From contig CBFDEC010000011.1 of assembly GCA_965603725.1 (NCBI GenBank), positions 13,870 through 77,869 of the forward strand: 64,000 nucleotides of DNA, in the 5' to 3' direction. The translations under genes were made by a program, and so were the position numbers. The number at the start of each line of letters is the position of its first letter. The first letter of the stretch is position 1. The notes under the pieces were generated by a model that was given only the letters and a program-made list of their open reading frames with translations, was not told where the DNA came from and made no database searches. Below are positions 7,730 to 15,242 of this stretch, piece after piece. The stretch comes from JAGGSN01 sp965603725. GTDB taxonomy: Bacteria > Zixibacteria > MSB-5A5 > UBA10806 > 4484-95.

Positions 7730-8656
7730 ATGTATACCTATGGACCAGTACCATCACGCCGATTAGGGCACTCTCTGGGTGTAAGCCCAATTCCGCCTAA
7801 AACCTGTTCTTATTCTTGTGTCTATTGCCAACTGGGAAGAACAAAACATCTCCAGATTGAAAGAAAAAGTTTTTATGCAAAAGAGGATATTCTCTCCGGA
7901 ATTACAAAAAGCGTTAAAGCATCCAAATCGGATTATATCACTTTTGCTGGCGATGGAGAACCTACACTGTGTAGGGATCTGGGCTGGCTTATACATTATA
8001 CTAAGATAAAATTGCGTTTACCAGTAGCTGTAATCACAAACGGTTCATTACTGTTTCTTAAGGATGTTAGACTGGATATAAAAGAAGCTGATGTGGTTCT
8101 CCCTACTCTAGATGCGGGCAGCGAAAAAATCTTCAGACACATTAATAGACCTCATGTTGATATAGGATTTAACACTATGCTTGGCGGTTTGATTGATTTC
8201 CGCAGTGAATTCTCCGGGCAAATATGGTTAGAGGTCATGCTTGTAAAAGGACTAAATGATTCGGAAGAGGAATTATTTAATATCAGAAAAGCGATTGATT
8301 TAATAAAACCAGATAGGGTTTATATAGTAACGCCTATTCGGCCCCCAGCCGAACCATGGGTCAAGGCGCCGGCTCCAGAAATAATTTTGAAAGCCCAGCA
8401 AATAATTGGAGATGCAATGTCAATTACAGAAATGGAATCTGGAGAATTCGGTTTGCATGAGTTCACCGATGCTTATCAGGCCATAATGGAAATCGGTTCG
8501 CGTCACCCTTTGCGCCGGGAACAGGCAGTAGAAATCGAGAATGCATTTTCGGCACCAGGCACTGTTGAGAAAATGTTCAAAGAAAAAAAATTGGTAAATG
8601 TAGATTTCAACGGAAAGGAATATTTGCTTCCCAGTTATTTCATAAGAGGTAAATAA
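7730..8656 (+). CDS. Radical SAM protein (COG0731-like)
   Basis: A 308-residue protein starting MYTYGPVPSRRLGHSLGVSP, the typical opening of the COG0731 Fe-S oxidoreductase group. The SAM-cluster cysteines are in CSYSCVYC (C26, C30, C33), followed by an FAGDGEPTL motif for SAM binding and VITNGSLL. The C-terminal 80 residues form a small extra domain (SRHPLRREQAVEIENAF onward). The group is related to the radical SAM core of wybutosine enzymes, but bacterial members have no settled function. An AGAAAGGAAT site precedes the ATG. Nothing else is coded in the 236-base gap upstream. Confidence 0.88.
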   Translation: MYTYGPVPSRRLGHSLGVSPIPPKTCSYSCVYCQLGRTKHLQIERKSFYAKEDILSGITKSVKASKSDYITFAGDGEPTLCRDLGWLIHYTKIKLRLPVAVITNGSLLFLKDVRLDIKEADVVLPTLDAGSEKIFRHINRPHVDIGFNTMLGGLIDFRSEFSGQIWLEVMLVKGLNDSEEELFNIRKAIDLIKPDRVYIVTPIRPPAEPWVKAPAPEIILKAQQIIGDAMSITEMESGEFGLHEFTDAYQAIMEIGSRHPLRREQAVEIENAFSAPGTVEKMFKEKKLVNVDFNGKEYLLPSYFIRGK

Positions 8657-8776
8657 TGTTTTGCCTGAGTTAAAAACAGACTTTTGTTAGTAAAAAGATT
8701 GTCCGCAGGATCTGCGGGAAGCGATTTCCTTCTTTTGGTATAATTAAAAAAACAAAAAGAATTAAGGAGGAGATCG

Positions 8777-8890
8777 ATGGCCAAACGAAAATTTACAGTC
8801 GAGGAGAAGTTCAAGATTTTAGAGGAAGCCCGTCAGCCGGGAGCAAGCGTAGCCGAGGCTTGTCGATGGGAGCCTCCGCAACCACCGTGA
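8777..8890 (+). pseudogene. IS3-type transposase OrfA N-terminal remnant
   Basis: An open frame of 37 residues begins with a perfect AAGGAGG site and reads MAKRKFTVEEKFKILEEARQ then PGASVAEACRW, the N-terminal helix-turn-helix of IS3-family OrfA proteins. After Trp31 the similarity stops and the frame ends within six residues (EPPQPP). About 60 residues of OrfA and all of OrfB are missing, so this is a decayed or recombined insertion-sequence end. The junction at about 8870 lies against a Cys-rich minus-strand frame and the GC-rich DUF364 gene, which suggests the element took part in bringing that block in. Confidence 0.75.
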
Positions 8891-8967
8891 TTTTGTTTAG
8901 GGCAAAGAGGATATGTGCTCGAGAACCCATTACAATTGCAGCTTTCGCACTTGTTTTTACTTATCAT
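8833..8967 (-). pseudogene. Cys-rich small ORF, apparently truncated at the IS junction
   Basis: Reading on the minus strand from an ATG at 8967 with GAGGTAAG just upstream, the frame gives MISKNKCESCNCNGFSS then TYPLCPKQN and continues into the IS remnant. Four cysteines in a CxxCxC...C arrangement lie within the first 23 residues. From about 8870 the frame is the complement of the transposase fragment, so the natural C-terminus seems to have been replaced. It follows the DUF364 gene in the same direction, the stop of that gene lying at 8991. I do not recognise a family; it may be the start of a metal-binding protein partnered with DUF364, or a chance frame. Confidence 0.3.
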
Positions 8968-8990
8968 TTCTCTTACCTCGTCAGCACGTT

Positions 8991-9767
8991 TTATAGTTTC
9001 GCCACTCTCAGGCAAACCTTATGGACATGTGGTCTGAACAGGCGCATACCGCCTCCCTCGGAGACGACCCGCAGGACCTCTCCCGGTTTTTTTACCACCA
9101 CGCCGGAAAGCAAGGTCACATTCTTAGCACAGAACGCATCCGGCAGCAGAGGCGTCGAGGCGCCGAGCACCACTACCTCTCTGCAACCTCCGGCGGCCTC
9201 TAGCAACTTGTCGATGGTGTGGTTGATAATAGATGTTGCGGTGATGAGCGCCACCTGACATCCCGGAAGCGCGTCCTCGGCTTCCTCGGCGGGGCGGAGG
9301 AGGCCAATTGGTTTGTCTACTCGTTCGAACACAGTCAGAGAACGAGCCCGTTCCTTTAGCGTGTTTACAAGAGGGCCGAAATTCCCCACCATGCCTACGT
9401 GGTCCTCGCGTCTGAGATCGAGGTGGTCCAGGATGTCTCCATCCTGAAAGCGCACCTTCTCGACATTCGTCAGTGCGTTGGCACACGCCAACCCCACGGC
9501 CGCCTCTATGGGGTCATCCGACGCGAGCAAGGTCACAAGGTCGGAGGACCATCTGCCGGAGAGCGGACGAAGCCCGTGAAACACCGAGCAGCCCCCTTGT
9601 GCCTCCTTACGGAAGGTGAATGCGACACCTGTTCTGTTGTCTTTTAGCATAACCGCCGTGTACCCCAGACCGATGCGAACGTCAGAGACAATGGTCTCCC
9701 GGGCTTGCTCTGTCAGGTTCGCCACGATTCGGGTGGCGACAGATGCATGTTTTGCTTTAATATCCAT
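8991..9767 (-). CDS. DUF364/DUF4213 putative heavy-metal chelation protein
   Basis: A 258-residue protein matching the DUF4213-DUF364 architecture: an N-terminal alpha/beta domain (about residues 10-100, with FTFRKEAQGGCSVF) followed by a Rossmann-like domain (GMVGNFGPLVNTL, LPGCQVALITATSIINHT, VVVLGASTPLLPDAF). The family has been described structurally as resembling a fused enolase N-terminal-like and Rossmann-like fold with a putative heavy-metal-binding cleft; its function is undetermined. GGAG lies about 9 bases before the ATG. The gene is visibly richer in G+C than its neighbours and has long open shadow frames on both strands, unlike the surrounding genes. It lies against an IS remnant, so recent acquisition is likely. 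Confidence 0.8.
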   Translation of the reverse strand: MDIKAKHASVATRIVANLTEQARETIVSDVRIGLGYTAVMLKDNRTGVAFTFRKEAQGGCSVFHGLRPLSGRWSSDLVTLLASDDPIEAAVGLACANALTNVEKVRFQDGDILDHLDLRREDHVGMVGNFGPLVNTLKERARSLTVFERVDKPIGLLRPAEEAEDALPGCQVALITATSIINHTIDKLLEAAGGCREVVVLGASTPLLPDAFCAKNVTLLSGVVVKKPGEVLRVVSEGGGMRLFRPHVHKVCLRVAKL

Positions 9768-9914
9768 AGCTTTCTCCGTCAGCTTAATTATAATAAAATG
9801 TGTCCAGTGAAGTAAGCATTTTCATAAAAAATCGAATAAAGTGAAGGATCAATAGGTCTATATTACGAGAGGCATAGCGATATATTATTTGATTATTATC
9901 AGGAGGAAATCAGA

Positions 9915-10049
9915 ATGGCTATGCGTGAATGTCCAAAATGTGAATGCATGGAAATCGATAGCGGTTGGGTCTTGAGTGCCGGGAAAATAGCCTATAAATC
10001 GGATAAGTTGAGATACCCTATTTATGAAAGCAACTGCAAAACACCATGA
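9915..10049 (+). CDS. Small Cys-rich protein, 44 aa
   Basis: An ATG at 9915 sits 8 bases behind a perfect AGGAGG (9901-9906) and opens a 44-residue frame: MAMRECPKCECMEID, then SGWVLSAGKIAYKSDK and a C-terminal YESNCKTP. The CPKCEC cluster suggests a metal knuckle. No family recognised. The strong ribosome site and the compact length favour a real small gene, but there is no protein-level similarity I can cite, and the spacer after it is repeat-rich, so it might be the surviving head of a larger gene. Confidence 0.45.
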   Translation: MAMRECPKCECMEIDSGWVLSAGKIAYKSDKLRYPIYESNCKTP

Positions 10050-10161
10050 CCATCATATTACTTTTTGCTTGCCTGCAGCTCAATTTTCCCTGTTCCGAAA
10101 AAGCGCCTCCTAAAAAACAGCGCCAAATTTACCAAACTAATGAGCACAGGCACTTTTATAT

Positions 10162-10241
10162 GTTTCAGGATGGAAGTTTTGCGACATCCTGAAACCAAGT
10201 GCCCAACAACCTCAGGATGTCATTTCATTTCCATCCTGAGG
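10162..10241. repeat. Two tandem REP-like hairpins (CAGGATG/CATCCTG core)
   Basis: Two perfect inverted repeats lie side by side: GTTTCAGGATG (10162-10172) with CATCCTGAAAC (10185-10195), and CCTCAGGATG (10210-10219) with CATCCTGAGG (10232-10241). They share the CAGGATG/CATCCTG core, which recurs as a third hairpin at 29546-29583. A dispersed REP-like family is the simplest explanation. The 423-base gap 10050-10472 contains these and the next repeat, and no gene that I can support. Confidence 0.75.
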
Positions 10242-10335
10242 TATAGGAAATGTTGCACTATATTATAATTATCCGGAGTTATTTTAATTATAAATTAGTA
10301 TCCCATCCAAAGGGTGGGCTAAACTGAATTTATTA

Positions 10336-10416
10336 GCAATCGTAGGGCAGTCCGCCTTGGCGGACGACTTCTGCCTCTTAATTGGCAAGTCTCGGAAAGA
10401 CCTGCCCTACGACTGC
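10336..10416. repeat. Imperfect inverted repeat with GTAGGGCAG termini
   Basis: The outer arms are GCAATCGTAGGGCAG (10336-10350) and CTGCCCTACGACTGC (10402-10416), complementary over 15 bases with one mismatch. Inside, TCCGCC-TT-GGCGGA (10351-10364) makes a second small hairpin. The layout resembles a small non-autonomous element or REP pair. Hairpin elements with GTAGG/CCTAC-type ends also occur at 31061-31358. Confidence 0.7.
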
Positions 10417-10472
10417 TTTATATATAAATTATTTTAATATCTTATTCTTTTTACTTTGCCCTTATTAATGAA

Positions 10473-11921
10473 TTACATAATTAATTCGCTTAATTTATCA
10501 TCCATATAATCGTCAAATTCTTTTATCTTTTTATAATTTTTCAACTTTATTAATTCAAATATATCCTTATCTTCAATAACAATAATATATCTTCCATGAT
10601 TTTCTAAAATAATCTTACACCTTTCCAGCAATCTCTTTTTATCCTTTATATTCCTGCAAGCTAATATACCAAAATGACTTCTTTTTTTCCCTAGTCTTCC
10701 CAATAACTGATCTAATTCAGGATTTTTAGGATCTTCTTTATAATTCTTACACTCAATTATAATTTTAGGGCAAAGTATTCTATGAATATTGCTAATCCTA
10801 TTAAAAAATCCTCTTTTTGCTCTATTGTTTGCTACTAAATCTAATCTTTTTAATCCTCTATCTATATTTTTTTCCTTTTTTATTTTATATAGTTCAGGTG
10901 AAAACAATGCTACTATTATCCCCTTGATACATTCATGATATCTATTAGCTTCCTTTTTACCATATTTAATTTCTTTTAATTTATCAATTAAATACATCAA
11001 ATCTATCTCTCTAGGTTCTTTCTGTCTTTCTTCAATTGCTTCATTATCAAGTTCATTACCTGCATTATCTATAATATATTTTTTATATTCTCTCAGAACC
11101 CTAGAATTCTTATTTGAAAATTCAAACAAGAATTCCTTTGTACAGGGGTATTTTTCTTTTAAATCTTTCTTTAATACTTTTCTCTTTTTATTCTTCAATA
11201 CATGCACTAAGGAGCTGTTTGCTCTTAAATGCTCCGCTTGAAGAAAATCTAACACGAACTTATTATAATACTCTTTGTGATTTGTCCTTATTCTATACCT
11301 TACACTTACTTTTGGAACTAATATAATTCTTTTTCCCTCATAAACAGGCAAATATACAAACGCATTTCTCCAAAATCCTATTCCATCATCCCAGTACATT
11401 CCTGATGCAATTTTCTTCATTTCTATATCATATAACTTACATTGATTATATGTATAAGCAATTAACATTCCCCTTATAATATTTATCGTCATATCAGATA
11501 TCCTGTCATTGCTTATACCAGGTATCAATAATTCAAGATCGGAAATATCTTCAACTTTTCCTGTTTTCACTGCTTTACTATTATTTAATTTCTTATACAA
11601 TAGCAAACCATACTTTTTCCCAATCCCTTTTCCATCTGGGATTCCTTTAGATAAACCTAGATTAGCATCGTTCGCCTCACTTAAATTTCCCATTAGCTCT
11701 AAAGCTTTACTCTTATTATTATTCTTTAATTCATAAATCAATCTATCAAAAAAGTCTATTATCAGATTATTACATTTATTAAACCATATATCTTTATCCA
11801 AAAAAATGGCAAATGGATCAACATATAATTCAATATCTGTATTCAATGGAATATCTACAAAATCTAACTCCGCTTGCGATTTGTTTATGCCAAAATAATC
11901 AGAAAATCTTATTATGCCCAT
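10473..11921 (-). CDS. AT-rich uncharacterised protein with C-terminal PD-(D/E)XK nuclease-like domain
   Basis: A 482-residue protein I cannot name. The N-terminal 170 residues (KSQAELDFVDIPLNTDIELY, VDPFAI, GLSKGIPDGKGIG, LLIPGISNDRISDMTINIIR) look like a conserved domain rather than low complexity. The C-terminal third contains RLDLVANNRAKRG, then CPKIIIECKNYKED and ELDQLLGRLGKK. An Asp followed by E-C-K and a Q-rich helix is the signature of restriction-endonuclease-like (Mrr-type) folds. The gene is strikingly A+T- and Lys/Ile/Asn-rich compared with its neighbours and ends up beside a tRNA pair, so horizontal acquisition is likely. A single-gene defence or mobile-element nuclease is the best inference. 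GTGGAGGC about 7-14 bases upstream supports the ATG at 11921. Confidence 0.65.
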   Translation of the reverse strand: MGIIRFSDYFGINKSQAELDFVDIPLNTDIELYVDPFAIFLDKDIWFNKCNNLIIDFFDRLIYELKNNNKSKALELMGNLSEANDANLGLSKGIPDGKGIGKKYGLLLYKKLNNSKAVKTGKVEDISDLELLIPGISNDRISDMTINIIRGMLIAYTYNQCKLYDIEMKKIASGMYWDDGIGFWRNAFVYLPVYEGKRIILVPKVSVRYRIRTNHKEYYNKFVLDFLQAEHLRANSSLVHVLKNKKRKVLKKDLKEKYPCTKEFLFEFSNKNSRVLREYKKYIIDNAGNELDNEAIEERQKEPREIDLMYLIDKLKEIKYGKKEANRYHECIKGIIVALFSPELYKIKKEKNIDRGLKRLDLVANNRAKRGFFNRISNIHRILCPKIIIECKNYKEDPKNPELDQLLGRLGKKRSHFGILACRNIKDKKRLLERCKIILENHGRYIIVIEDKDIFELIKLKNYKKIKEFDDYMDDKLSELIM

Positions 11922-12035
11922 TATGAGCCTCCACTATATTTAGATGTCATTCTAAGATGCTAAACCAATTTTATCTTCCAACAAAACAAATATATCGTAT
12001 TTTTACTATTATGTCAAACTGAATCCCCAAAAAAC

Positions 12036-12109
12036 TACCCCCGGCAGGGCTCGAACCTGCTACCCTCTGCTTAGAAGGCAGATGCTCTATCCGGATGAGC
12101 TACGGGGGC
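12036..12109 (-). tRNA. tRNA-Arg (TCT anticodon)
   Basis: On the minus strand this folds into a full cloverleaf: acceptor GCCCCCG with CGGGGGT, D-arm GCTC/GAGC, anticodon stem TCTGC/GCAGA with loop CTTCTAA (anticodon TCT), and T-arm GCAGG-TTCGAGC-CCTGC, discriminator A. CCA is not encoded. It lies 7 bases from tRNA-Pro, so the two are probably one transcript. The AT-rich nuclease-like gene lies immediately beyond. Confidence 0.95.
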
Positions 12110-12116
12110 ATACAAA

Positions 12117-12190
12117 TCGGGGTGAGAGGATTTGAACCTCCGACTCCTTGCTCCCAAAGCAAGTGCGCTGCCAGACTGCGCCACACCCCG
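12117..12190 (-). tRNA. tRNA-Pro (TGG anticodon)
   Basis: Minus-strand cloverleaf: acceptor CGGGGTG with CACCCCG, D-arm GCGC/GCGC, anticodon stem CTTGC/GCAAG with a TTTGGGA loop (anticodon TGG), T-arm GGAGG-TTCAAAT-CCTCT with one imperfect pair, discriminator A. CCA not encoded. First gene of the tRNA-Pro/tRNA-Arg pair. Confidence 0.95.
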
Positions 12191-12245
12191 TAATCAAAAT
12201 CCTATTGAATATATCGGCAATTATATAACAGGTCAAGCGGGAATA

Positions 12246-13586
12246 TCACGCTCCCGCGATTGTCATCATCGAAATCTTGAACGTCGGCGAGGATACCGGT
12301 CCCATCATCTTCAGGTCATCGCCTATCATTTCGATATTTTTCAGCATGTCGTTCATATTGGAGGCGATAGTCAGTCCCTCGACAGGTTTGGTCAGCTTGC
12401 CGTTTTCAATCCATAATCCCGAGGCGCCTCTTGAATAGTCGCCGGTTACGATATCGATTCCGGAACCCATCAAGTTTGTCAGGTACAGCCCATTCTCAAT
12501 CGAGCCGATGATTTCATCCGGAGTAAAATCGCCGGCTTCCAGATAGCAATTGAAACTTCCGATACCCGGAGTGGATGAATAGCCTCTTTGAGCGTTAGCG
12601 GTGGAGATAGTTTTGGCCTTACGCGCAGTGTATGTGTCGTACAGATAAGTTTTCAGCTTGCCATTGCTGATAATTACCTTGTTGACAGTGGGCAAACCCT
12701 CGCCATCGACAGGGGAGGAGGCCAATCCCTTAATTAGCTGGCCGTCGTCTCTTATATTCACTTTTGACGAGGCGACTGTCTCATCAATTTTATCCACTAA
12801 AAATGTAGCGCGCTTGTATACCGCATCGCCATTGACAGCAGCCGGGATTATTCCAACAAGAGAGGCTGCAGTTAAAGGATCGAACACAACCGGCGCCTGT
12901 ACAGTTTTCGGCGTGATGGCTCCAAGCATCCTGACCGTTCTTTCGGCGGCTGTTTTAGCGACTGTTTCAGGGCTGTCCAGCTTGGCGAAAAACCTCGACA
13001 AGGAGAACCAGAAGCCCGATTGAAGTTTGCCATCTTGCCGGGCAATAGGTAAGCAGAAAAGATAACAGTACGAATTTTTGAAACTGTGATAAAATCCTTT
13101 CGAGTTGCCAATATGCACGGTAGAATCGCCATCGAGGAAGTTCGCTCCCTCGGAGTTGTTAAGCCGCTTATCGTAATCGAACATTGTTTTTTCCATACGC
13201 TTGCAGGCGTCGATTTTCCACGAGGTTTCAATTTGAGCAATTTCCGGGTCAAACAGTTCGAGGTCAACAATTTCATCCGGCGATGGTTCGGGCAAGCCGT
13301 TAAACTCATCCTCCGAGGCTTGCTCGGAAAGTTCTATGGTGGTCTTTATCAAATTATCAAGGTGGCTTTCGGTGAAATCGGATGTGTAAGTAAATCCCAG
13401 TCTTTTATTTTTGAAGACTCTAAGTCCCAATCCCTTTGAGGTCGCTTCCTTAATTGTTTCAACCTCACCGAGCCTTGTGCCGATTTCAGATTCACGGCCA
13501 AACTCTAAAAAGACCTCAGCCTCATCAGCGCCCTTTTTAATAGCGGATTTAACAATATCTTTGCATAAGTCCTTAAATTCCTGCAT
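12246..13586 (-). CDS. pmbA: TldE/PmbA-type subunit of the TldD/E protease
   Basis: A 446-residue protein of the TldD/PmbA family, the usual length. It lacks the HExxxH zinc motif found in the upstream TldD, which identifies it as the non-metal TldE/PmbA subunit. TldD and TldE form a heterodimeric zinc protease that trims unfolded peptides (shown for microcin B17 maturation and CcdA degradation). Motifs: ADEAEVFLEFGRESEIG at the start, and ASSPVDGEGLPT and MGSGIDIVTGDYSRGASG toward the C-terminus. I chose the ATG at 13586 because AAGGAAAGG lies just before it; the frame extends to 13700 but that part overlaps tldD. tldD ends 22 bases upstream, so the two form an operon. Confidence 0.93.
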   Translation of the reverse strand: MQEFKDLCKDIVKSAIKKGADEAEVFLEFGRESEIGTRLGEVETIKEATSKGLGLRVFKNKRLGFTYTSDFTESHLDNLIKTTIELSEQASEDEFNGLPEPSPDEIVDLELFDPEIAQIETSWKIDACKRMEKTMFDYDKRLNNSEGANFLDGDSTVHIGNSKGFYHSFKNSYCYLFCLPIARQDGKLQSGFWFSLSRFFAKLDSPETVAKTAAERTVRMLGAITPKTVQAPVVFDPLTAASLVGIIPAAVNGDAVYKRATFLVDKIDETVASSKVNIRDDGQLIKGLASSPVDGEGLPTVNKVIISNGKLKTYLYDTYTARKAKTISTANAQRGYSSTPGIGSFNCYLEAGDFTPDEIIGSIENGLYLTNLMGSGIDIVTGDYSRGASGLWIENGKLTKPVEGLTIASNMNDMLKNIEMIGDDLKMMGPVSSPTFKISMMTIAGA

Positions 13587-13608
13587 ATGCTTAAACCTTT
13601 CCTTCAGC

Positions 13609-15090
13609 TTACGAGGCTTTCCCAAGGGAGGTACCTCCCACTGTAATTTCAGATATTTTACAGGTCGGTGTGCCAACGCCAACGGGCACAGCCTGGCCAT
13701 TTTTCCCGCACGTTGCGAGGCCGCTGTCGAATTTGAGATCGTTGCCCACCATGACCACTCTTTCTAAGACCTGGGGACCGGATCCGATCAGGTTTGCCCC
13801 TTTAACCGGGGCAGTGATTTTACCGTCCTCAATCAGGTAGCCCTCAACCACTTCGAATACAAACTGGCCGTTTGAAATATCAACCTGGCCGCTGCCGAAT
13901 GATTTTGCATACAGTCCTTTTTTGACCGATTTTATAATTTCTTCAGGTTCTGATTTTCCCGCCATCATGAAAGTATTGGTCATTCTCGGCATTGGATAAT
14001 TATGGAATGATTCTCTTCTGCCAGAGCCGGTCGTTTTTGTATTCATGAGCCGGGCATTGAGATAATCATACAGATATCCCTTCAGGATGCCGTTTTCGAT
14101 CAGGACATTTCGCCCGGTTTTCGTTCCCTCGTCATCGATATTTAACGATCCCCGTTGATTGGGAATTGTACCATCATCAATGACAGTGCACAGTTCGGAG
14201 GCGACTTTCCGGCCGATGCGGCCTGAATATAGGGAGGTTTTTTTCCTGTTAAAATCCGCTTCAAGGCCATGGCCGATAGCCTCATGCAGTAAGACGCCGG
14301 CCCAGCCGTTTCCCAGAACAACTTCCTGGGGTCCTGCCGGAGCGTCAATTGCTTCAAGTTTAATCACAGCTAAACGTACAGCTTCCCCGGCAACATCTTC
14401 CGGTGTATTGTTGTCGAAAAATGAGAAATCGACACGACCGCCATTACCATAATACCCCGATTGGCGCAGGTTATCTTTTTCCACCACCACACTGACTTTA
14501 AGACGGCATAAAGATTCCTGGTTGTCGACAAACACGCCATTGGAATTGGCCACCCGGCAAAACTTAATTGAGTCGGCAAAATATGCATTTACCTGCTTGA
14601 TATGCTTGTCGGCTGCATAACCTGTTTCGTTGGCTCGCCAGAGCAGGTTAGACTTTTCCTTAACCGCCACATCGGCCGGATACAGATCGATTGGGGATAT
14701 ACTTATAGCGGTAGAGGGTTTTGCGTTGATGTTAATGGTCTTGCCGGGCTGGTTGTTTTGGGCAATATGTGAGGCGATCTCAGCCGCCCGTTTTAGATGT
14801 TCAAATTCAAGAGAATCTGAATAAGCGTAACCGGTTTTTTCGCCAGACAGTACACGAATGCCGACACCCATTATAACTCCGGATTGAGCCTGTCTGAGTT
14901 TATTTTCCTCCAGGGCTATCGCATTGTTAATTGCATACTCCAGATAGAGTTCTGCGAAATCTCCATTCCGGGATAGGGCCACAGAAAACAACCTGTTTAC
15001 AATGTCAGCATTGATAGTCTGTTTTAAAACTTCAATTTTATCGTTGACTGCGCTGGCATATCTGATAACCGCTTGTTTCGGATTTTTCAT
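13609..15090 (-). CDS. tldD: TldD metalloprotease subunit
   Basis: A 493-residue TldD. The catalytic zinc motif HEAIGHGLE (near residue 268) is intact, and downstream segments GTIPNQRGSLNIDDEG and GSGRRESFHNYPMPRMTNT are those expected for the family; the C-terminus holds the PVGVGTPTCKISEITVGG block. It is the catalytic partner of the TldE protein encoded next. The ATG at 15090 is preceded by a GAAAGGGAAAAG-type site. Promoter not resolved; the divergent HDOD gene starts 150 bases away and the intergenic space probably carries promoters for both. Confidence 0.95.
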   Translation of the reverse strand: MKNPKQAVIRYASAVNDKIEVLKQTINADIVNRLFSVALSRNGDFAELYLEYAINNAIALEENKLRQAQSGVIMGVGIRVLSGEKTGYAYSDSLEFEHLKRAAEIASHIAQNNQPGKTININAKPSTAISISPIDLYPADVAVKEKSNLLWRANETGYAADKHIKQVNAYFADSIKFCRVANSNGVFVDNQESLCRLKVSVVVEKDNLRQSGYYGNGGRVDFSFFDNNTPEDVAGEAVRLAVIKLEAIDAPAGPQEVVLGNGWAGVLLHEAIGHGLEADFNRKKTSLYSGRIGRKVASELCTVIDDGTIPNQRGSLNIDDEGTKTGRNVLIENGILKGYLYDYLNARLMNTKTTGSGRRESFHNYPMPRMTNTFMMAGKSEPEEIIKSVKKGLYAKSFGSGQVDISNGQFVFEVVEGYLIEDGKITAPVKGANLIGSGPQVLERVVMVGNDLKFDSGLATCGKNGQAVPVGVGTPTCKISEITVGGTSLGKAS

Positions 15091-15242
15091 TATCTTTTCC
15101 CTTTCAGGATTTATTCCAGTTTAAACATCTTCTGGTGTTAATTAAGGAAACAGGCTGTAGGTGTCAACATCAATTTTTAAATAAAAATCTGTTGATTTTT
15201 TTAAAGAGACATGGTCATTCCGCCGAATTAAAAAATAAGACT

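Noticed and set aside
9124..9647. Several long frames on both strands inside the DUF364 gene
   Set aside because: They are shadows caused by the high G+C content; only the DUF364 frame has family motifs.
10065..10268. 67-residue plus-strand frame
   Set aside because: It runs across the two tandem hairpins and has no ribosome site; the frame is an accident of the repeats.
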